From positions 19,569 to 83,568 of the forward strand of contig NZ_JBBEOG010000013.1 in the NCBI RefSeq assembly GCF_037860835.1: a stretch of 64,000 bases of DNA, read 5' to 3'. The notes under the pieces are model-generated. The model ran no database searches and was not told the origin of the DNA. It saw only the letters and a list, made by a program, of their open reading frames with translations. Positions 48,806 through 58,234 of the stretch are shown here, one piece after another (within the stretch, counting starts at the first letter, position 1; every line of letters starts with the position of its first letter). A program made the translations under genes and the position numbers. This DNA comes from Aquipuribacter nitratireducens. Its GTDB lineage: Bacteria; Actinomycetota; Actinomycetes; Actinomycetales; JBBAYJ01.

Positions 48806-50848
48806 GTGACCACGGACAGGAACGAGCAGGCGCCGGCCGCGACCGGTCGCCCCGTCGTCCCCGAGCAGCCGAGCGGAGCCGCGGTCCCCGTGACACCCGC
48901 CGCCCCCGTGGGGCCCGCCCGGGTGCTGCCGCGCATCCAGCAACCCGCCGACCTGCGCGGGCTCAGCGACGCCGAGCTGGACCGGCTCGCCGAGGAGATC
49001 CGCGAGCACCTCGTGCGCACCGTCACCGCGACGGGCGGGCACCTGGGCCCCAACCTGGGCGTCGTCGAGCTCACCCTCGCCCTGCACCGCGTCTTCGACT
49101 CCCCGCGCGACCGCCTGGTCTTCGACACCGGCCACCAGTCGTACGTCCACAAGCTCGTGACCGGGCGGCAGGACTTCTCCCTGCTCCGCCGCGAGGGCGG
49201 CGTGTCGGGCTACCCGAGCCGCGCAGAGTCCGAGCACGACGTCGTCGAGAACTCCCACGCCTCGACCGCCCTGTCGTGGGCGGACGGCATCGCCCGCGCC
49301 TTCCAGGCCCAGGGCGTCACCGACCGGCACGCGGTCGCCGTCGTCGGCGACGGCGCCCTCACCGGCGGCATGGCGTGGGAGGCGCTCAACAACATCGCCC
49401 ACGACCCGGACCGACCGGTCGTCGTGGTCGTCAACGACAACGGCCGCTCCTACGCCCCGACCATCGGGGGCCTCGCGACGCACCTCGCGGGGCTGCGCAC
49501 CGACCGCCGCTACGAGCGTCTCCTCGACTGGGGCCGCAGCAGCCTCGTCCGCCGGGGCCGGTTCGGCCGGTTCCTCTTCGGTGCCCTGCACGCCGCGAAG
49601 GCCGCGATCAAGGACTTCGTCGCGCCCCAGGGTCTCTTCAGCGACCTCGGCATCAAGTACGTCGGCCCTGTCGACGGGCACGACCGGCCGGCCGTCGAGC
49701 GGGCCCTGGACCGGGCGCGCCGCTTCGGCGGGCCGGTCCTCGTCCACGTCATCACGCAGAAGGGCCGCGGGTACGACCTCGCCGAGGCCGACGACGCCGA
49801 CCACTTCCACGGCATCGGGGCGATCGACCCCGTGACCGGCGCGTCGCTGAGCCCGGCAGCGCCGTCGTGGACGTCGGTGTTCGCGGACGAGATGGTCGCC
49901 GTGGGTCGACAGCGGCCGGACGTCTTCGCCATCACCGCCGCCATGCTCATCCCCGTCGGGCTGCAGCGGTTCGCCCAGGCGCACCCCGACCGGGTCGCCG
50001 ACGTCGGCATCGCCGAGCAGCACGGCGCGACCGCCGCCGCGGGCATGGCCCTCGCGGGCCTCCACCCCGTCATGGCGGTGTACGCGACCTTCCTCAACCG
50101 GGCCTTCGACCAGGTCCTCATGGACGTCGCCCTCCACCGGGCCGGCGTCACGTTCGTCCTCGACCGCGCCGGCGCGACGGGCGACGACGGGGCCAGCCAC
50201 AACGGCATGTGGGACATGTCGATCCTCCAGGTCGTGCCCGGCCTGCGCCTGGCCGCCCCCCGTGACGGCGCCACGCTGCGCGCGGAGCTGCGCGAGGCCC
50301 TCGACGTCGACCACGCCCCGACCGTCGTCCGCTTCCCCAAGGGCGCGCTCGTCGACGACGTCCCCGCGGTTGCCCGCGAGGGCGCGACCGACGTGCTGCG
50401 TGCCCCCCACGGCGACCGGCCCGACGTGCTCCTCGTGAGCGTCGGCGCCATGGCCGGGGTGAGCCTCGAGGCGGCCGAGCGTCTCGCCGCGCACGGCGTC
50501 GACTGCACCGTCGTCGACCCGCGCTGGGTGAAGCCCGTCGACCGCTCCCTCGTCGACCTCGCTCGTCGTCACCGCGTCGTCGCCGTCGTCGAGGACGGCG
50601 GACGCACCGGCGGCGTCGCCGCGGCGGTCCGGCAGGCGCTCGCCGAGGCCGACGTCCGCCGTCACGTCGAGGGCTTCGGCCTCGCGCAGGAGTTCCCCGA
50701 CCACATGTCGCGCTCGGCGCTGCTCGAACGGTGCGGGCTGACCGGCCAGGCCGTCGCGCGGCGTCTGGCGGAGGTCGTGAGCCGGGAGTCCGCCGACGGG
50801 ACCACGCCGGTGTCGGAGCCCTCCGGAGAGGACGCCGGCCGCCTCTGA
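48806..50848 (+). CDS. dxs: 1-Deoxy-D-xylulose-5-phosphate synthase
   Basis: Thiamin-diphosphate enzyme that starts the MEP isoprenoid pathway. 680 residues: a disordered Ala/Pro lead of about 35 residues before [17 protein letters not shown], the [11 protein letters not shown]is near 108-118, the ThDP/metal motif [19 protein letters not shown] near 182-200, catalytic Glu in [18 protein letters not shown] near 404, and the C-terminal transketolase domain. GTG codons at 48803 and 48806 are adjacent; GGAGGAG precedes both. The lead sequence may also be bypassed by a later start; the core is complete in either case. Confidence 0.96.
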   Translation: MTTDRNEQAPAATGRPVVPEQPSGAAVPVTPAAPVGPARVLPRIQQPADLRGLSDAELDRLAEEIREHLVRTVTATGGHLGPNLGVVELTLALHRVFDSPRDRLVFDTGHQSYVHKLVTGRQDFSLLRREGGVSGYPSRAESEHDVVENSHASTALSWADGIARAFQAQGVTDRHAVAVVGDGALTGGMAWEALNNIAHDPDRPVVVVVNDNGRSYAPTIGGLATHLAGLRTDRRYERLLDWGRSSLVRRGRFGRFLFGALHAAKAAIKDFVAPQGLFSDLGIKYVGPVDGHDRPAVERALDRARRFGGPVLVHVITQKGRGYDLAEADDADHFHGIGAIDPVTGASLSPAAPSWTSVFADEMVAVGRQRPDVFAITAAMLIPVGLQRFAQAHPDRVADVGIAEQHGATAAAGMALAGLHPVMAVYATFLNRAFDQVLMDVALHRAGVTFVLDRAGATGDDGASHNGMWDMSILQVVPGLRLAAPRDGATLRAELREALDVDHAPTVVRFPKGALVDDVPAVAREGATDVLRAPHGDRPDVLLVSVGAMAGVSLEAAERLAAHGVDCTVVDPRWVKPVDRSLVDLARRHRVVAVVEDGGRTGGVAAAVRQALAEADVRRHVEGFGLAQEFPDHMSRSALLERCGLTGQAVARRLAEVVSRESADGTTPVSEPSGEDAGRL

Positions 50849-50866
50849 CCCTACGCGTGCGGGCGC

Positions 50867-51772
50867 TCAGCGCCAGCGCACGTCGCGCCGGGCGGGCGCG
50901 GCCGGGTCCGCGAGGACCGCCCCGAGCACGTCACCGCCGTCGGGCGGCACGGCGACCTCGTCGCGGGTGACGAGCAGCGGCCGGTCGAACGCGCGGTAGA
51001 GGGGCTCGCTCGCCGCCCACGCCGCCCGGACGTAGGCCGGGTCGATGCGGGCGAGGTCGAACCAGCCGCGGTCCCGGACCGGGACCGCGAGACCCCGCAT
51101 GCCCGTGCCGTCCCCGCTCGCGACGAACGCGCGGACGCGCTCGCTGCCGAGGAGACTGACGACGTCGGCCGCGCCCACGGGCCGCAGGACGAGCGGGCGC
51201 CGCTCGCTCGCGTCCCGCTCGAGCCGCTCGACGAGCAGCCCGCCGAGCCGCTCGAGGTCGGTGCGGACGCGGTCCCACGCGACGTCGAGCCGGTCACCGA
51301 GCGACTCGCGGACGAGGGGCAGCGGAGGCAGGGGCAGCGGGTCCCGGACCCGCCCCAGGTCGGCGATGCCGGGGCCGAGCGCGAGCGCGCCGCCGGGCAC
51401 GGCCTCGCGCACCCAGCCCTCGCCCGGGGTCAGCGGCCCCGGGTCGACGGGCTCGCCGTGGGCGTGGAGCACGGCGAGCACGGCGTCCGGGCCGCCGACG
51501 GCGAGGAGCCCCGCGACCTCGGTGGCGGCGAGCAGCCGGGCGCGGGTGACGGGGTGGTCGGGCACCTCGACCCACGGCCCGACCGCGGCCTCGACGTCCG
51601 CCCACGACAGGTCCCCGCCGGCGGCGAGCCGGACCCCCGTCGAGGTCGGGTCGAGGTCGACCTCGTCGAGCACCTCGAGCGCGAGGACGGCCTGACGCAG
51701 ACGTGCCGGCGCACGGCGTCGTGGCCGCCGCGCGGGGGCGCGGGGCGGCTCGGGCGCACGGGTCGTCGGCAC
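50867..51772 (-). CDS. Conserved actinobacterial protein of unknown function
   Basis: 301 residues with no signal peptide, membrane helix or known catalytic motif that I recognise. The N-terminus is Pro/Arg-rich (about 1-30); the body is a mixed alpha/beta sequence with LALEVLDEVDLDPTSTGVRL near 32-51, a helical region DRLDVAWDRVRTDLERLGGLL near 175-195 and a C-terminal YVRAAWAASEPLYRAFDRPLLVTRD block near 255-279. The start is the GTG at 51772, behind GGGGAG, rather than the longer frame to 51847. It converges with dxs (18-base gap) and lies downstream of fadB after a large hairpin, so it probably has its own promoter. Confidence 0.65.
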   Translation of the reverse strand: MPTTRAPEPPRAPARRPRRRAPARLRQAVLALEVLDEVDLDPTSTGVRLAAGGDLSWADVEAAVGPWVEVPDHPVTRARLLAATEVAGLLAVGGPDAVLAVLHAHGEPVDPGPLTPGEGWVREAVPGGALALGPGIADLGRVRDPLPLPPLPLVRESLGDRLDVAWDRVRTDLERLGGLLVERLERDASERRPLVLRPVGAADVVSLLGSERVRAFVASGDGTGMRGLAVPVRDRGWFDLARIDPAYVRAAWAASEPLYRAFDRPLLVTRDEVAVPPDGGDVLGAVLADPAAPARRDVRWR

Positions 51773-51849
51773 GAGGCCAGACTCCCCGTCCGGTGCCCGC
51801 GACGAAACCGCCGGGACGTGCCGGCGGGCGACGTCACCCGGACGCACGT

Positions 51850-51896
51850 CGGCCGGTGACGAGCCGTTCGCGTCGCGAGCGGTCCGTCACCGGCCG
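51850..51896 (-). terminator. Long hairpin downstream of fadB
   Basis: A perfect 12-base-pair outer stem (CGGCCGGTGACG with its complement) continues into a further nine-base-pair inner stem (one G-U) with a three-base loop. It starts 19 bases after the fadB stop on the minus strand. Confidence 0.65.
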
Positions 51897-51915
51897 TAGG
51901 TGTCGTGGCGGCTGC

Positions 51916-54060
51916 TCAGCCGGGCAGGCTCGCGACGCCCGGTGGCAGGAACCGCTGCCCGGTCACCCGCTCGGAGACGCCCTCCCGGTCCAGCAGCGGC
52001 AGGAGGCCGCCGAGGTGGAACGGCCACCCAGCGCCCGTGATCATGCAGAGGTCGATGTCGCGCGGGTCGGCGACGACCCCCTCGTCGAGGAGCAGGCGGG
52101 CCTCCTGGGCGAGCGCCTCGAGGCTGCGGCGCAGCACCTCCTCCGCGGTCGCCGGCGTCGCGGCCGGCTCCGGGAGGAGCGCCTTCACCTCGTCCGACAG
52201 GTACGGCTTCCCGCGCTCGTCCCACGACCACACACCCGGGTGACCGGCCTCGACGATCCGCTGCAGCGACGGCGAGACCGTGAACCGGTCGGGGAACGCC
52301 GCGTGGAGGCTCTCGAGGACGTGCAGCGCGATGGCGGGCCCGACGAGCTGGAGGAGCACGAGCGGCGACATCGGGAGCCCGAGCGGGCGCAGCGCGGCGT
52401 CGACGGTCTCCGGCGGCGTGCCGGCGTCGAGCGCCTCGCAGACCTCGCTCGTGAGGCGGATGAGGAGCCGGTTGACGACGAAGGCGGGCGCGTCGGCGAC
52501 CGGCACGCACGTCTTCTTCAGGCTCTTCCCGACGGCGAATGCGGTCGCGTACGTCGCGTCGTCGGTGCGGGGTGCCCGGACGACCTCGAGCAGCGGCATG
52601 ATCGCGACGGGGTTGAAGAAGTGCATCCCGACCATGCGCTCGGGGTGCTCGAGGTCGGCGGCCATCTCCGCCACCGACAGGCTCGAGGTGTTCGTCGCGA
52701 GGACGCAGTCGGGCCGCACGACGGCCTCGAGCTGACCGAGGACCTGCTTCTTCACCGACATCTCCTCGAACACCGCCTCGATGACGAGGTCGGCGCCGGC
52801 GAAGACCCCGACGTCGGTGCTGCCGGTGACGAGCGCCTTGAGCCGGTTGGCCGTGTCGGGGGAGATCCGGCCCTTGCCGAGGAGCGTGTCGACCTCCCCG
52901 TGGACCCGGGCGACGCCGGCGTCGACGCGGCTCTGGTCGAGGTCGGTGAGCGCGACGGGCACCTCGAGCCGGCGCACCATCAGCAGGGCGAGCTGGGAGG
53001 CCATGAGACCCGCGCCCACGACGCCGACGGACGTCACGGGTCGCGCGAGGCCCTTGTCGGGCACCCCCTGCGGGCGCTTCGCGCGGCGCTGGACGAGGTC
53101 GAAGGCGTAGACGCCGGAGCGGAACTGCGGGGACACGACGAGGTCGGCGAGCGCCTCGTCCTCCGCGGCGAACGCCTCGTCACGGTCGGCGGTGCGCGCG
53201 AGCGCGACGAGGTCGAGCGCCCGGGTCGGTGCGGGGGCCGCGCCGGCGAGGCGGGCGTCGAGGGCCTTCCGGGCGGCGGCCACGGTCCCGTCCCACGTCG
53301 CGGCGTCGGCGGTGTGGTCGGTGCGGGGGACCTCGACACGACCCGCGAGGACGTCGGCCGCCCACGCGATGCTCCGCTCGAGGAAGTCCGCGGGCTCGAA
53401 CACCGCGTCGGCGATGCCGAGGCCCGCGGCCTTCGGCCCGGTGAGCATCCGGTTCTGGTTGAGGGCGTTGTCGACCATCACCTGCAGCGCGGCCTGCGGG
53501 CCGACGAGGCGCGGCAGCAGGTACGTGCCGCCCCAGCCGGGGACGAGACCGAGGAAGCACTCCGGCAGCGCGAGGGCCGGCACACCGGAGCTGATCGTCC
53601 GGTACGTGCAGTGGAGGGCGATCTCGAGCCCGCCACCCATGACGGCGCCGTTGACGAAGGCGAAGCTCGGCACCGGCAGCTCGCCGAGCCGCCGGAACAC
53701 GTCGTGACCGAGCCGGGCGAAGGCGAGCGCCTGGTCGCGCTCGACGACCTGCCCGACGCCCTTGAGGTCGGCGCCGACGGCGAACACGAACGGCTTGCCG
53801 GTGACGGCGACGGCGCGCGTGCCGTTGGCCTCCAGGCCCGCCTCGACGGCGTCGAGCGCATCGGCGATCCCGTAGAGACCGGCGGGGCCGAACGTCGTCG
53901 GCTTGGTGTGGTCGTGGCCGTTGTCGAGGCTGAGGAGGGCCAGGGTGCCGCCGTCGGGCAGCGGGACGTGCTGCACGGCGGTGCGGGTGACGACCTCGTC
54001 CGGGTAGAGCGTCGTCATCGCCTCGCGGTCGTACGTGCGGGAGTCCGTCGTCGTGCTCAC
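51916..54060 (-). CDS. fadB: FadB-type fatty-acid oxidation protein: enoyl-CoA hydratase / 3-hydroxyacyl-CoA dehydrogenase
   Basis: Two consecutive beta-oxidation steps in one 714-residue polypeptide. Hydratase domain (about 10-300): oxyanion-hole GADLKG and NGAVMGGGLEIALHCTYR near 118-154, and the catalytic-side LPECFLGLVPGWGGT near 165-180. Dehydrogenase domain (about 335-520): NAD motif VGVVGAGLMAS near 341, TNTSSLSV and the catalytic His in MVGMHFFNPV near 465; the C-terminal dimer domains follow to the end. The GTG start overlaps the fadA stop by four bases. It forms an alpha/beta trifunctional complex with FadA by family precedent. Confidence 0.95.
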   Translation of the reverse strand: MSTTTDSRTYDREAMTTLYPDEVVTRTAVQHVPLPDGGTLALLSLDNGHDHTKPTTFGPAGLYGIADALDAVEAGLEANGTRAVAVTGKPFVFAVGADLKGVGQVVERDQALAFARLGHDVFRRLGELPVPSFAFVNGAVMGGGLEIALHCTYRTISSGVPALALPECFLGLVPGWGGTYLLPRLVGPQAALQVMVDNALNQNRMLTGPKAAGLGIADAVFEPADFLERSIAWAADVLAGRVEVPRTDHTADAATWDGTVAAARKALDARLAGAAPAPTRALDLVALARTADRDEAFAAEDEALADLVVSPQFRSGVYAFDLVQRRAKRPQGVPDKGLARPVTSVGVVGAGLMASQLALLMVRRLEVPVALTDLDQSRVDAGVARVHGEVDTLLGKGRISPDTANRLKALVTGSTDVGVFAGADLVIEAVFEEMSVKKQVLGQLEAVVRPDCVLATNTSSLSVAEMAADLEHPERMVGMHFFNPVAIMPLLEVVRAPRTDDATYATAFAVGKSLKKTCVPVADAPAFVVNRLLIRLTSEVCEALDAGTPPETVDAALRPLGLPMSPLVLLQLVGPAIALHVLESLHAAFPDRFTVSPSLQRIVEAGHPGVWSWDERGKPYLSDEVKALLPEPAATPATAEEVLRRSLEALAQEARLLLDEGVVADPRDIDLCMITGAGWPFHLGGLLPLLDREGVSERVTGQRFLPPGVASLPG

Positions 54061-55316
54061 GCTGCGCCCTCCTCGGCGGCGGTGGCGCCGGTGGCGGCGT
54101 CGGGTCGGGCCCAGGCGCCCGCCTCGGCGTGGTGCGGGTTCTCCCAGATGACGCTGCCGCCCATGCCGATGCCGATGCACATCGTCGTGAGCCCGTAGCG
54201 GACCTCGGGGTGCTCCTCGAAGTGCGCGGCGAGCTGCGTCATGAGCCGCACGCCGGAGGAGGCGAGCGGGTGCCCGACGGCGATGGCGCCGCCCCACGGG
54301 TTGACGCGCGGGTCGTCGTCGGCGATGCCGAAGTGGTCGAGGAACGCGAGCACCTGGACGGCGAACGCCTCGTTGATCTCGAACAGCCCGATGTCGTCGA
54401 TCGTGAGCCCGGCACGGCGCAGCGCCTTCTCGGTGGCCGGGACCGGCCCGACGCCCATGACCTCGGGGTCGACGCCGGCGAAGGCGTAGCCCACGAGCCG
54501 CATGCGGGGGGTGAGGCCGAGCGCGTGCGCGGTGCCCGCCTCGGCGACGAGGCAGGCGGTGGCGCCGTCGTTGAGGCCGGCGGCGTTGCCCGCGGTCACC
54601 CGGCCGTGCGGGCGGAACGGGGTACGCAGGTCGCGAAGGTCCTCGACGGTCGTGCCGGGTCGCATGGGCTCGTCGGCGGTGGCGAGGCCCCAGCCGCGCT
54701 CCGCGTGCCGCGTCGCCATCGTCACGAGGCCCTGCTGGACCTTGCCCGCCTCGTAGGCGGCGGCGAGCTTCGCCTGGGACGCGGCCGCGTAGGCGTCGGC
54801 GCGCTCCTTCGTGATGCCGGGGAAGCGGTCGTGCAGGTTCTCCGCGGTCGCGCCCATGACGAGCGCCGACGGGTCGACGATCTTCTCCGCGACGAAGCGG
54901 GGGTTGGGGTCGACGCCGGAGCCCATGGGGTGGTGGCCCATGTGCTCGACGCCGCCCGCGATCGCGACGTCGTAGGCGCCGAAGCCGATCCCGGACGCCG
55001 TCGTCGTGACCGCCGTCATGGCCCCCGCGCACATCCGGTCGATGGCGAAGCCGGGCACGGACTTCGGCAGACCCGCGAGCAGGGAGGCCGTCCGGCCGAT
55101 CGTGAGGCCCTGGTCGCCGGTCTGGGTGGTCGCCGCCACCGCGACCTCGTCGACCCGCTCCGGCGGCAGCTGCGGGTTGCGCTCCAGCAGCCCGCGGATG
55201 CAGCGGACGACGAGGTCGTCGGCGCGGGTCTGGGCGTACATGCCCTTGTCCCCGGCCTTGCCGAAGGGGGTGCGGACGCCGTCGACGAAGACGACGTCCC
55301 TCGGTGTCGCGGTCAC
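54057..55316 (-). CDS. fadA: Acetyl-CoA acyltransferase (thiolase)
   Basis: Cleaves 3-ketoacyl-CoA in the last beta-oxidation step. 419 residues: nucleophile Cys in DRMCAGAMTAV near 94, FEINEAFAVQVLAFLDHFG near 308, the His in GGAIAVGHPLASSGVRLM near 365 and the second Cys in GLTTMCIGIGMGGSVIW near 396. The start is the GTG at 55316 (VTATPRDVVFVDGVRTPFGKA). It is transcribed with fadB from a promoter whose -35 region is covered by a palindromic operator. Confidence 0.96.
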   Translation of the reverse strand: MTATPRDVVFVDGVRTPFGKAGDKGMYAQTRADDLVVRCIRGLLERNPQLPPERVDEVAVAATTQTGDQGLTIGRTASLLAGLPKSVPGFAIDRMCAGAMTAVTTTASGIGFGAYDVAIAGGVEHMGHHPMGSGVDPNPRFVAEKIVDPSALVMGATAENLHDRFPGITKERADAYAAASQAKLAAAYEAGKVQQGLVTMATRHAERGWGLATADEPMRPGTTVEDLRDLRTPFRPHGRVTAGNAAGLNDGATACLVAEAGTAHALGLTPRMRLVGYAFAGVDPEVMGVGPVPATEKALRRAGLTIDDIGLFEINEAFAVQVLAFLDHFGIADDDPRVNPWGGAIAVGHPLASSGVRLMTQLAAHFEEHPEVRYGLTTMCIGIGMGGSVIWENPHHAEAGAWARPDAATGATAAEEGAA

Positions 55317-55368
55317 GGGACCTCCCGGTCGGTCGGGGCGGCCCGCGTCCTCACGGGCGCCACCGACG

Positions 55369-55397
55369 ATGCTACCCGCCGTGGTTACTGGTCGGTA
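55369..55397 (-). promoter_or_regulatory. Promoter for fadA-fadB
   Basis: On the minus strand TACCGA (55392-55397) and TAGCAT (55369-55374) are 17 bases apart. The start would lie near 55362, leaving about 45 bases before the fadA GTG. Confidence 0.45.
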
Positions 55398-55399
55398 AC
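55384..55399. promoter_or_regulatory. Palindromic operator over the fadA -35 region
   Basis: GTTACTGGTCGGTAAC is an inverted repeat (GTTAC-6-GTAAC) of the size bound by TetR-family regulators, which often control fatty-acid degradation genes in actinobacteria. Its overlap with the -35 hexamer favours repression. The regulator itself is not in the window. Confidence 0.6.
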
Positions 55400-55424
55400 A
55401 AGAGGTCCGGGACGGTCCTGCGCC

Positions 55425-56711
55425 TCAGGAGGGCGCGTGACCCGCCAGCGCGTCGACGAGGACGTCGGTCGTGAGCGCGACCTGCCACTCGCGGGCACCG
55501 CGGTCACGGAGGAACGCCGCCACGGCGGCGGCGTCGGCCGGCTGGGGCGGCTCCCAGGCGAGCCGGCGGGCGGTGTCCGGGGTGAGGAGGTTCTCCACCG
55601 GCAGGTCGACGCTCTCAGCGACGCCCGCGAGCGCCGGCCGCACCCGGGCCAGTCGAGCCGCGGCGTCGGGGTCGCGGTCGGACCACAGCCGCGGCGGCGG
55701 GGGCCCGTCGCCGCGGGGCGCGGGTCCCGGGAGCGCGTCGTCCGGCAGGGCGAGCGCCTCGGAGATCGCGTCGAGCCAGTAGCGGCCGAGGCGGCGGTTC
55801 GCGGGGCCCGAGAAGACCGGCAGCTCGGCGAGGGCGGTGAGCGTGCGGGGCTGCGCGGTCGCGGCTGCGACGATCGCGGAGTCGGGCAGCACCCGGCCGG
55901 GCGCGACGTCCCGGCGGCGGGCGTGCTCCTCGCGCGCCTCCCAGAGCGAGCGGACGACGGCCTGCGCACGCCTCGTCCGCAGCCGGTGCACGCCGGACGT
56001 GCGCCGCCACGGGTCGACGCGGGGGGCGGGCGGCGGGGCGGCGGCGACGGCGGCGAACTCCTCCCGGGCCCACGCGAGCTTGTCCTGGGCGTCGAGGTCG
56101 GCGGCGAGCCGGTCGCGCACGTCGAGGAGGAGCTCGACGTCGAGCGCGGCGTACGCCAGCCACGACGCCTTGAGGGGGCGGGTCGACCAGTCGACGGCCG
56201 AGTGCTCCTTCGCGAGGCCGACCCCGAGGTAGTGCTCGGTCACCGCCGCGAGGCCGACCCGCGGCAGGCCGGCGAGCCGGGCACCGAGCTCCGTGTCGAA
56301 CAGCTCCCGGGGCCGCAGCCCCAGGGCGGCCAGGCACGGCAGGTCCTGGGAGGCCGCGTGGAGGACCCACTCGGGTCCGTCGAGCACCTGGGCGAGGGCC
56401 CTCAGGTCGAGGTCCGCGACCGGGTCGACGAGCACCGTCGGCCCGTCGCCGCGGCGCAGCTGGACGAGGTACGCCGCCTGCCCGTACCGGTAGCCGGACG
56501 CGCGTTCGGCGTCGACGGCGACGGGTCCGTCGGCCTCGGCGAGGGCGTCGACGGCGCGGTCGAGCGCGGGCTGGGACGTGATGACCGGCGGTGTGCCATC
56601 GCGCGGTTCGCTGAGCACGGGGACCGGGGGAGCGGCGGGGCTGTCCGCGGTCGCGGTGCCGGTCCGGTCGCCGGGCTCGTCGCGGTCGACGGTCTCGGCG
56701 GTGTCGGGCAC
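55425..56711 (-). CDS. rnd: Ribonuclease D-like 3'-5' exonuclease with HRDC domain
   Basis: 428 residues: an Ala/Pro/Thr-rich lead (about 1-45), the DEDD exonuclease domain (about 50-215) with DAE in VAVDAERASGYRYGQAAYLV, the second Asp in ELFDTELGARLAGL and the Tyr/Asp in LAYAALDVELLLDVRDRL, then an HRDC domain (about 245-325). It trims tRNA and other RNA 3' ends in the family. The frame opens at 56738, but the GTG at 56711 stands seven bases after TACCCT, a leaderless pattern repeated in this window, and is preferred. The linkage to fadA is only positional. Confidence 0.88.
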   Translation of the reverse strand: MPDTAETVDRDEPGDRTGTATADSPAAPPVPVLSEPRDGTPPVITSQPALDRAVDALAEADGPVAVDAERASGYRYGQAAYLVQLRRGDGPTVLVDPVADLDLRALAQVLDGPEWVLHAASQDLPCLAALGLRPRELFDTELGARLAGLPRVGLAAVTEHYLGVGLAKEHSAVDWSTRPLKASWLAYAALDVELLLDVRDRLAADLDAQDKLAWAREEFAAVAAAPPPAPRVDPWRRTSGVHRLRTRRAQAVVRSLWEAREEHARRRDVAPGRVLPDSAIVAAATAQPRTLTALAELPVFSGPANRRLGRYWLDAISEALALPDDALPGPAPRGDGPPPPRLWSDRDPDAAARLARVRPALAGVAESVDLPVENLLTPDTARRLAWEPPQPADAAAVAAFLRDRGAREWQVALTTDVLVDALAGHAPS

Positions 56712-56718
56712 GGGGGCC

Positions 56719-56724
56719 AGGGTA
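56719..56724 (-). promoter_or_regulatory. -10 element for a probable leaderless rnd mRNA
   Basis: TACCCT (minus strand) seven bases before the GTG at 56711; no ribosome site. Confidence 0.45.
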
Positions 56725-56769
56725 CGGGGACGGCTCACCCGGACAGGGCGAGCGGGGTCGCGGCGTGCC

Positions 56770-57369
56770 TCAGGTGACGGCGCCGGCGCGCATGGCGATG
56801 GCGACCATCTGCGCGCGGTCGCCGGTGCCGAGCTTGCGGGCGATGCGCGCGAGGTGGCTCTTCACGGTGAGCGCGGACAGGCCGAGGGAGTCCCCGACGT
56901 CCTTGTTCGAGCGGCCGTCGGCGACGAGACGCAGGACCTCGACCTCCCGCGCGGACAGCTGCTCGACGCCCGGGTCGGTGGGGCCGGTGGGCTGCGCGGG
57001 CGGCGCGGGGCGGCTCGTCACGAGGAAGCAGCGGGCACCGGCCATGAGCGCACCGCGGACGGTGAACGGGTCGGTGGACTGCGACAGCAGGACCGTGCGG
57101 GACCAGCCGAGCGACCGGAGCGTCTCGACGGCGGCGATGCCGGACCCGTCGGGCAGCTGGCTCTCGACGACGGCGAGGGACGCCATGCCGCCGCGGCCGA
57201 GGGTCCGGGTCTCGCTGACGAGCCCGACGGTGGAGACGTCGGCGGCGCCGAGGGAGGTGAGCACCCGCGCGAGGGACTCGCGAAGCCCGGGGGAACCGGC
57301 CACGACGGCCGCGTGGAACCGCCCCCGGCTGAGGGGGATCCGTGCCCGGTCGGGGACCACGGTGGTCAT
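56770..57369 (-). CDS. LuxR-type regulator with a degenerate receiver domain
   Basis: 199 residues: receiver-like domain (about 17-120) and a LuxR/FixJ helix-turn-helix (about 138-197, LSAREVEVLRLVADGRSNKDVGDSLGLSALTVKSHLARIARKLG in parts). The acidic pair expected near the start is missing (VVAGSPGL), the phospho-acceptor Asp is replaced by Glu in VVESQLPDGSG near 71, and the switch Lys site reads CFLVTSR. It should therefore not be phosphorylated in the usual way; a fixed or ligand-controlled state is possible. ATG at 57369 behind a strong AAGGAGG. No sensor kinase is adjacent, so it is an orphan regulator. Confidence 0.85.
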   Translation of the reverse strand: MTTVVPDRARIPLSRGRFHAAVVAGSPGLRESLARVLTSLGAADVSTVGLVSETRTLGRGGMASLAVVESQLPDGSGIAAVETLRSLGWSRTVLLSQSTDPFTVRGALMAGARCFLVTSRPAPPAQPTGPTDPGVEQLSAREVEVLRLVADGRSNKDVGDSLGLSALTVKSHLARIARKLGTGDRAQMVAIAMRAGAVT

Positions 57370-57504
57370 GGGTGCCTCCTTGTCCAGCGGGAGCCCTGCT
57401 CCCGGTGCTGGACGGATGATCGGCGGGTGCCACGACCGACTTGAGGACGGGGGAGGTGGTCGTCCTGCGGACCCGGCGTCGAGACGCGTGGACCCGGCGT
57501 CGCG

Positions 57505-58134
57505 TCAGCGTCGACGCGGGAGGGCGCTGACCCCGACCGCCTGCGGTGGCAGCCCGGCGACCCGGCACAGGACGTCGGCCCACGCCTGCAGGTGCGCGCC
57601 CGGGTGGCCCTCGGGCGACCACGACGCGCGGAGCTCGACCTGGATGGCCGACGGCCGCGCCGACAGGCTCCCGAAGCTCTCCGACACGACCCGCGTCACC
57701 GTCCCGCCCAGACGACGGGCCCGCGCCTGGGGGCCCTCGAGCGCCTCGCCGAGCCACGACCACACGACCTCCGACAGCAGGGGGTCCTCGGCGAGCTCGG
57801 GCTCGACGACCGCCTTGACGAGGGCGATGACGCGGAGGTCGCCGCCCCACGCCTCGGGGGCGGCGGGGTCGTGGAGCAGGACGAAGCGCCCGCCGGCGTC
57901 GTCGGCGTCGGGCTCGTCGAGCGCGTCCGTCGCGTAGCGCAGGGCCGACAGGTCGAGGTGGCCGTCGAGCGCGTGCGCCCACGGCGCGACCTTGCGCGGC
58001 GGCGGGATCTCCTCGAGGGCGACCTCGGGGCGGACGACCGTCGCCCGGAGCGCCTCGACCGCCCGGAGGAACACCTCCGGGGCCGGGACGTCCGTCCCGG
58101 CGGGGGCACCCGCCGGGAGCCGGGTCGTGGTCAC
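57505..58134 (-). CDS. DUF3000 family protein
   Basis: 209 residues, soluble, matching the actinobacterial DUF3000 family: PEVFLRAVEALRATVVRPEVALEEIPPPRKVAPWAHAL (in parts, about 18-55), GRFVLLHDPAAPEAWGGDLRVIALVKA near 83-108, and SWLGEALE near 124. No function is known for the family. The GTG at 58134 has TACCCT six bases upstream. It is divergent from hemE with about 100 bases between starts, and this head-to-head pairing with hemE is common, so a link to heme is possible but unproven. Confidence 0.82.
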   Translation of the reverse strand: MTTTRLPAGAPAGTDVPAPEVFLRAVEALRATVVRPEVALEEIPPPRKVAPWAHALDGHLDLSALRYATDALDEPDADDAGGRFVLLHDPAAPEAWGGDLRVIALVKAVVEPELAEDPLLSEVVWSWLGEALEGPQARARRLGGTVTRVVSESFGSLSARPSAIQVELRASWSPEGHPGAHLQAWADVLCRVAGLPPQAVGVSALPRRR

Positions 58135-58140
58135 CTCTGC

Positions 58141-58146
58141 AGGGTA
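58141..58146 (-). promoter_or_regulatory. -10 element for the leaderless DUF3000 mRNA
   Basis: TACCCT (minus strand) six bases before the GTG at 58134. Its partner on the plus strand faces hemE. Confidence 0.5.
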
Positions 58147-58222
58147 GGTCCGGGGACCGACGTCGGGGGCGAGCGACGGCGCCCGGCGTCGGGCGTGTCG
58201 CGGTGGGCCGGACGAGGGGTGG

Positions 58223-58228
58223 GACGAT
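58223..58228 (+). promoter_or_regulatory. -10-like element for the hemE mRNA
   Basis: GACGAT six bases before the hemE GTG; it keeps the A2/A5/T6 positions of a -10. No ribosome site is present. Confidence 0.4.
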
Positions 58229-58234
58229 CGACCC

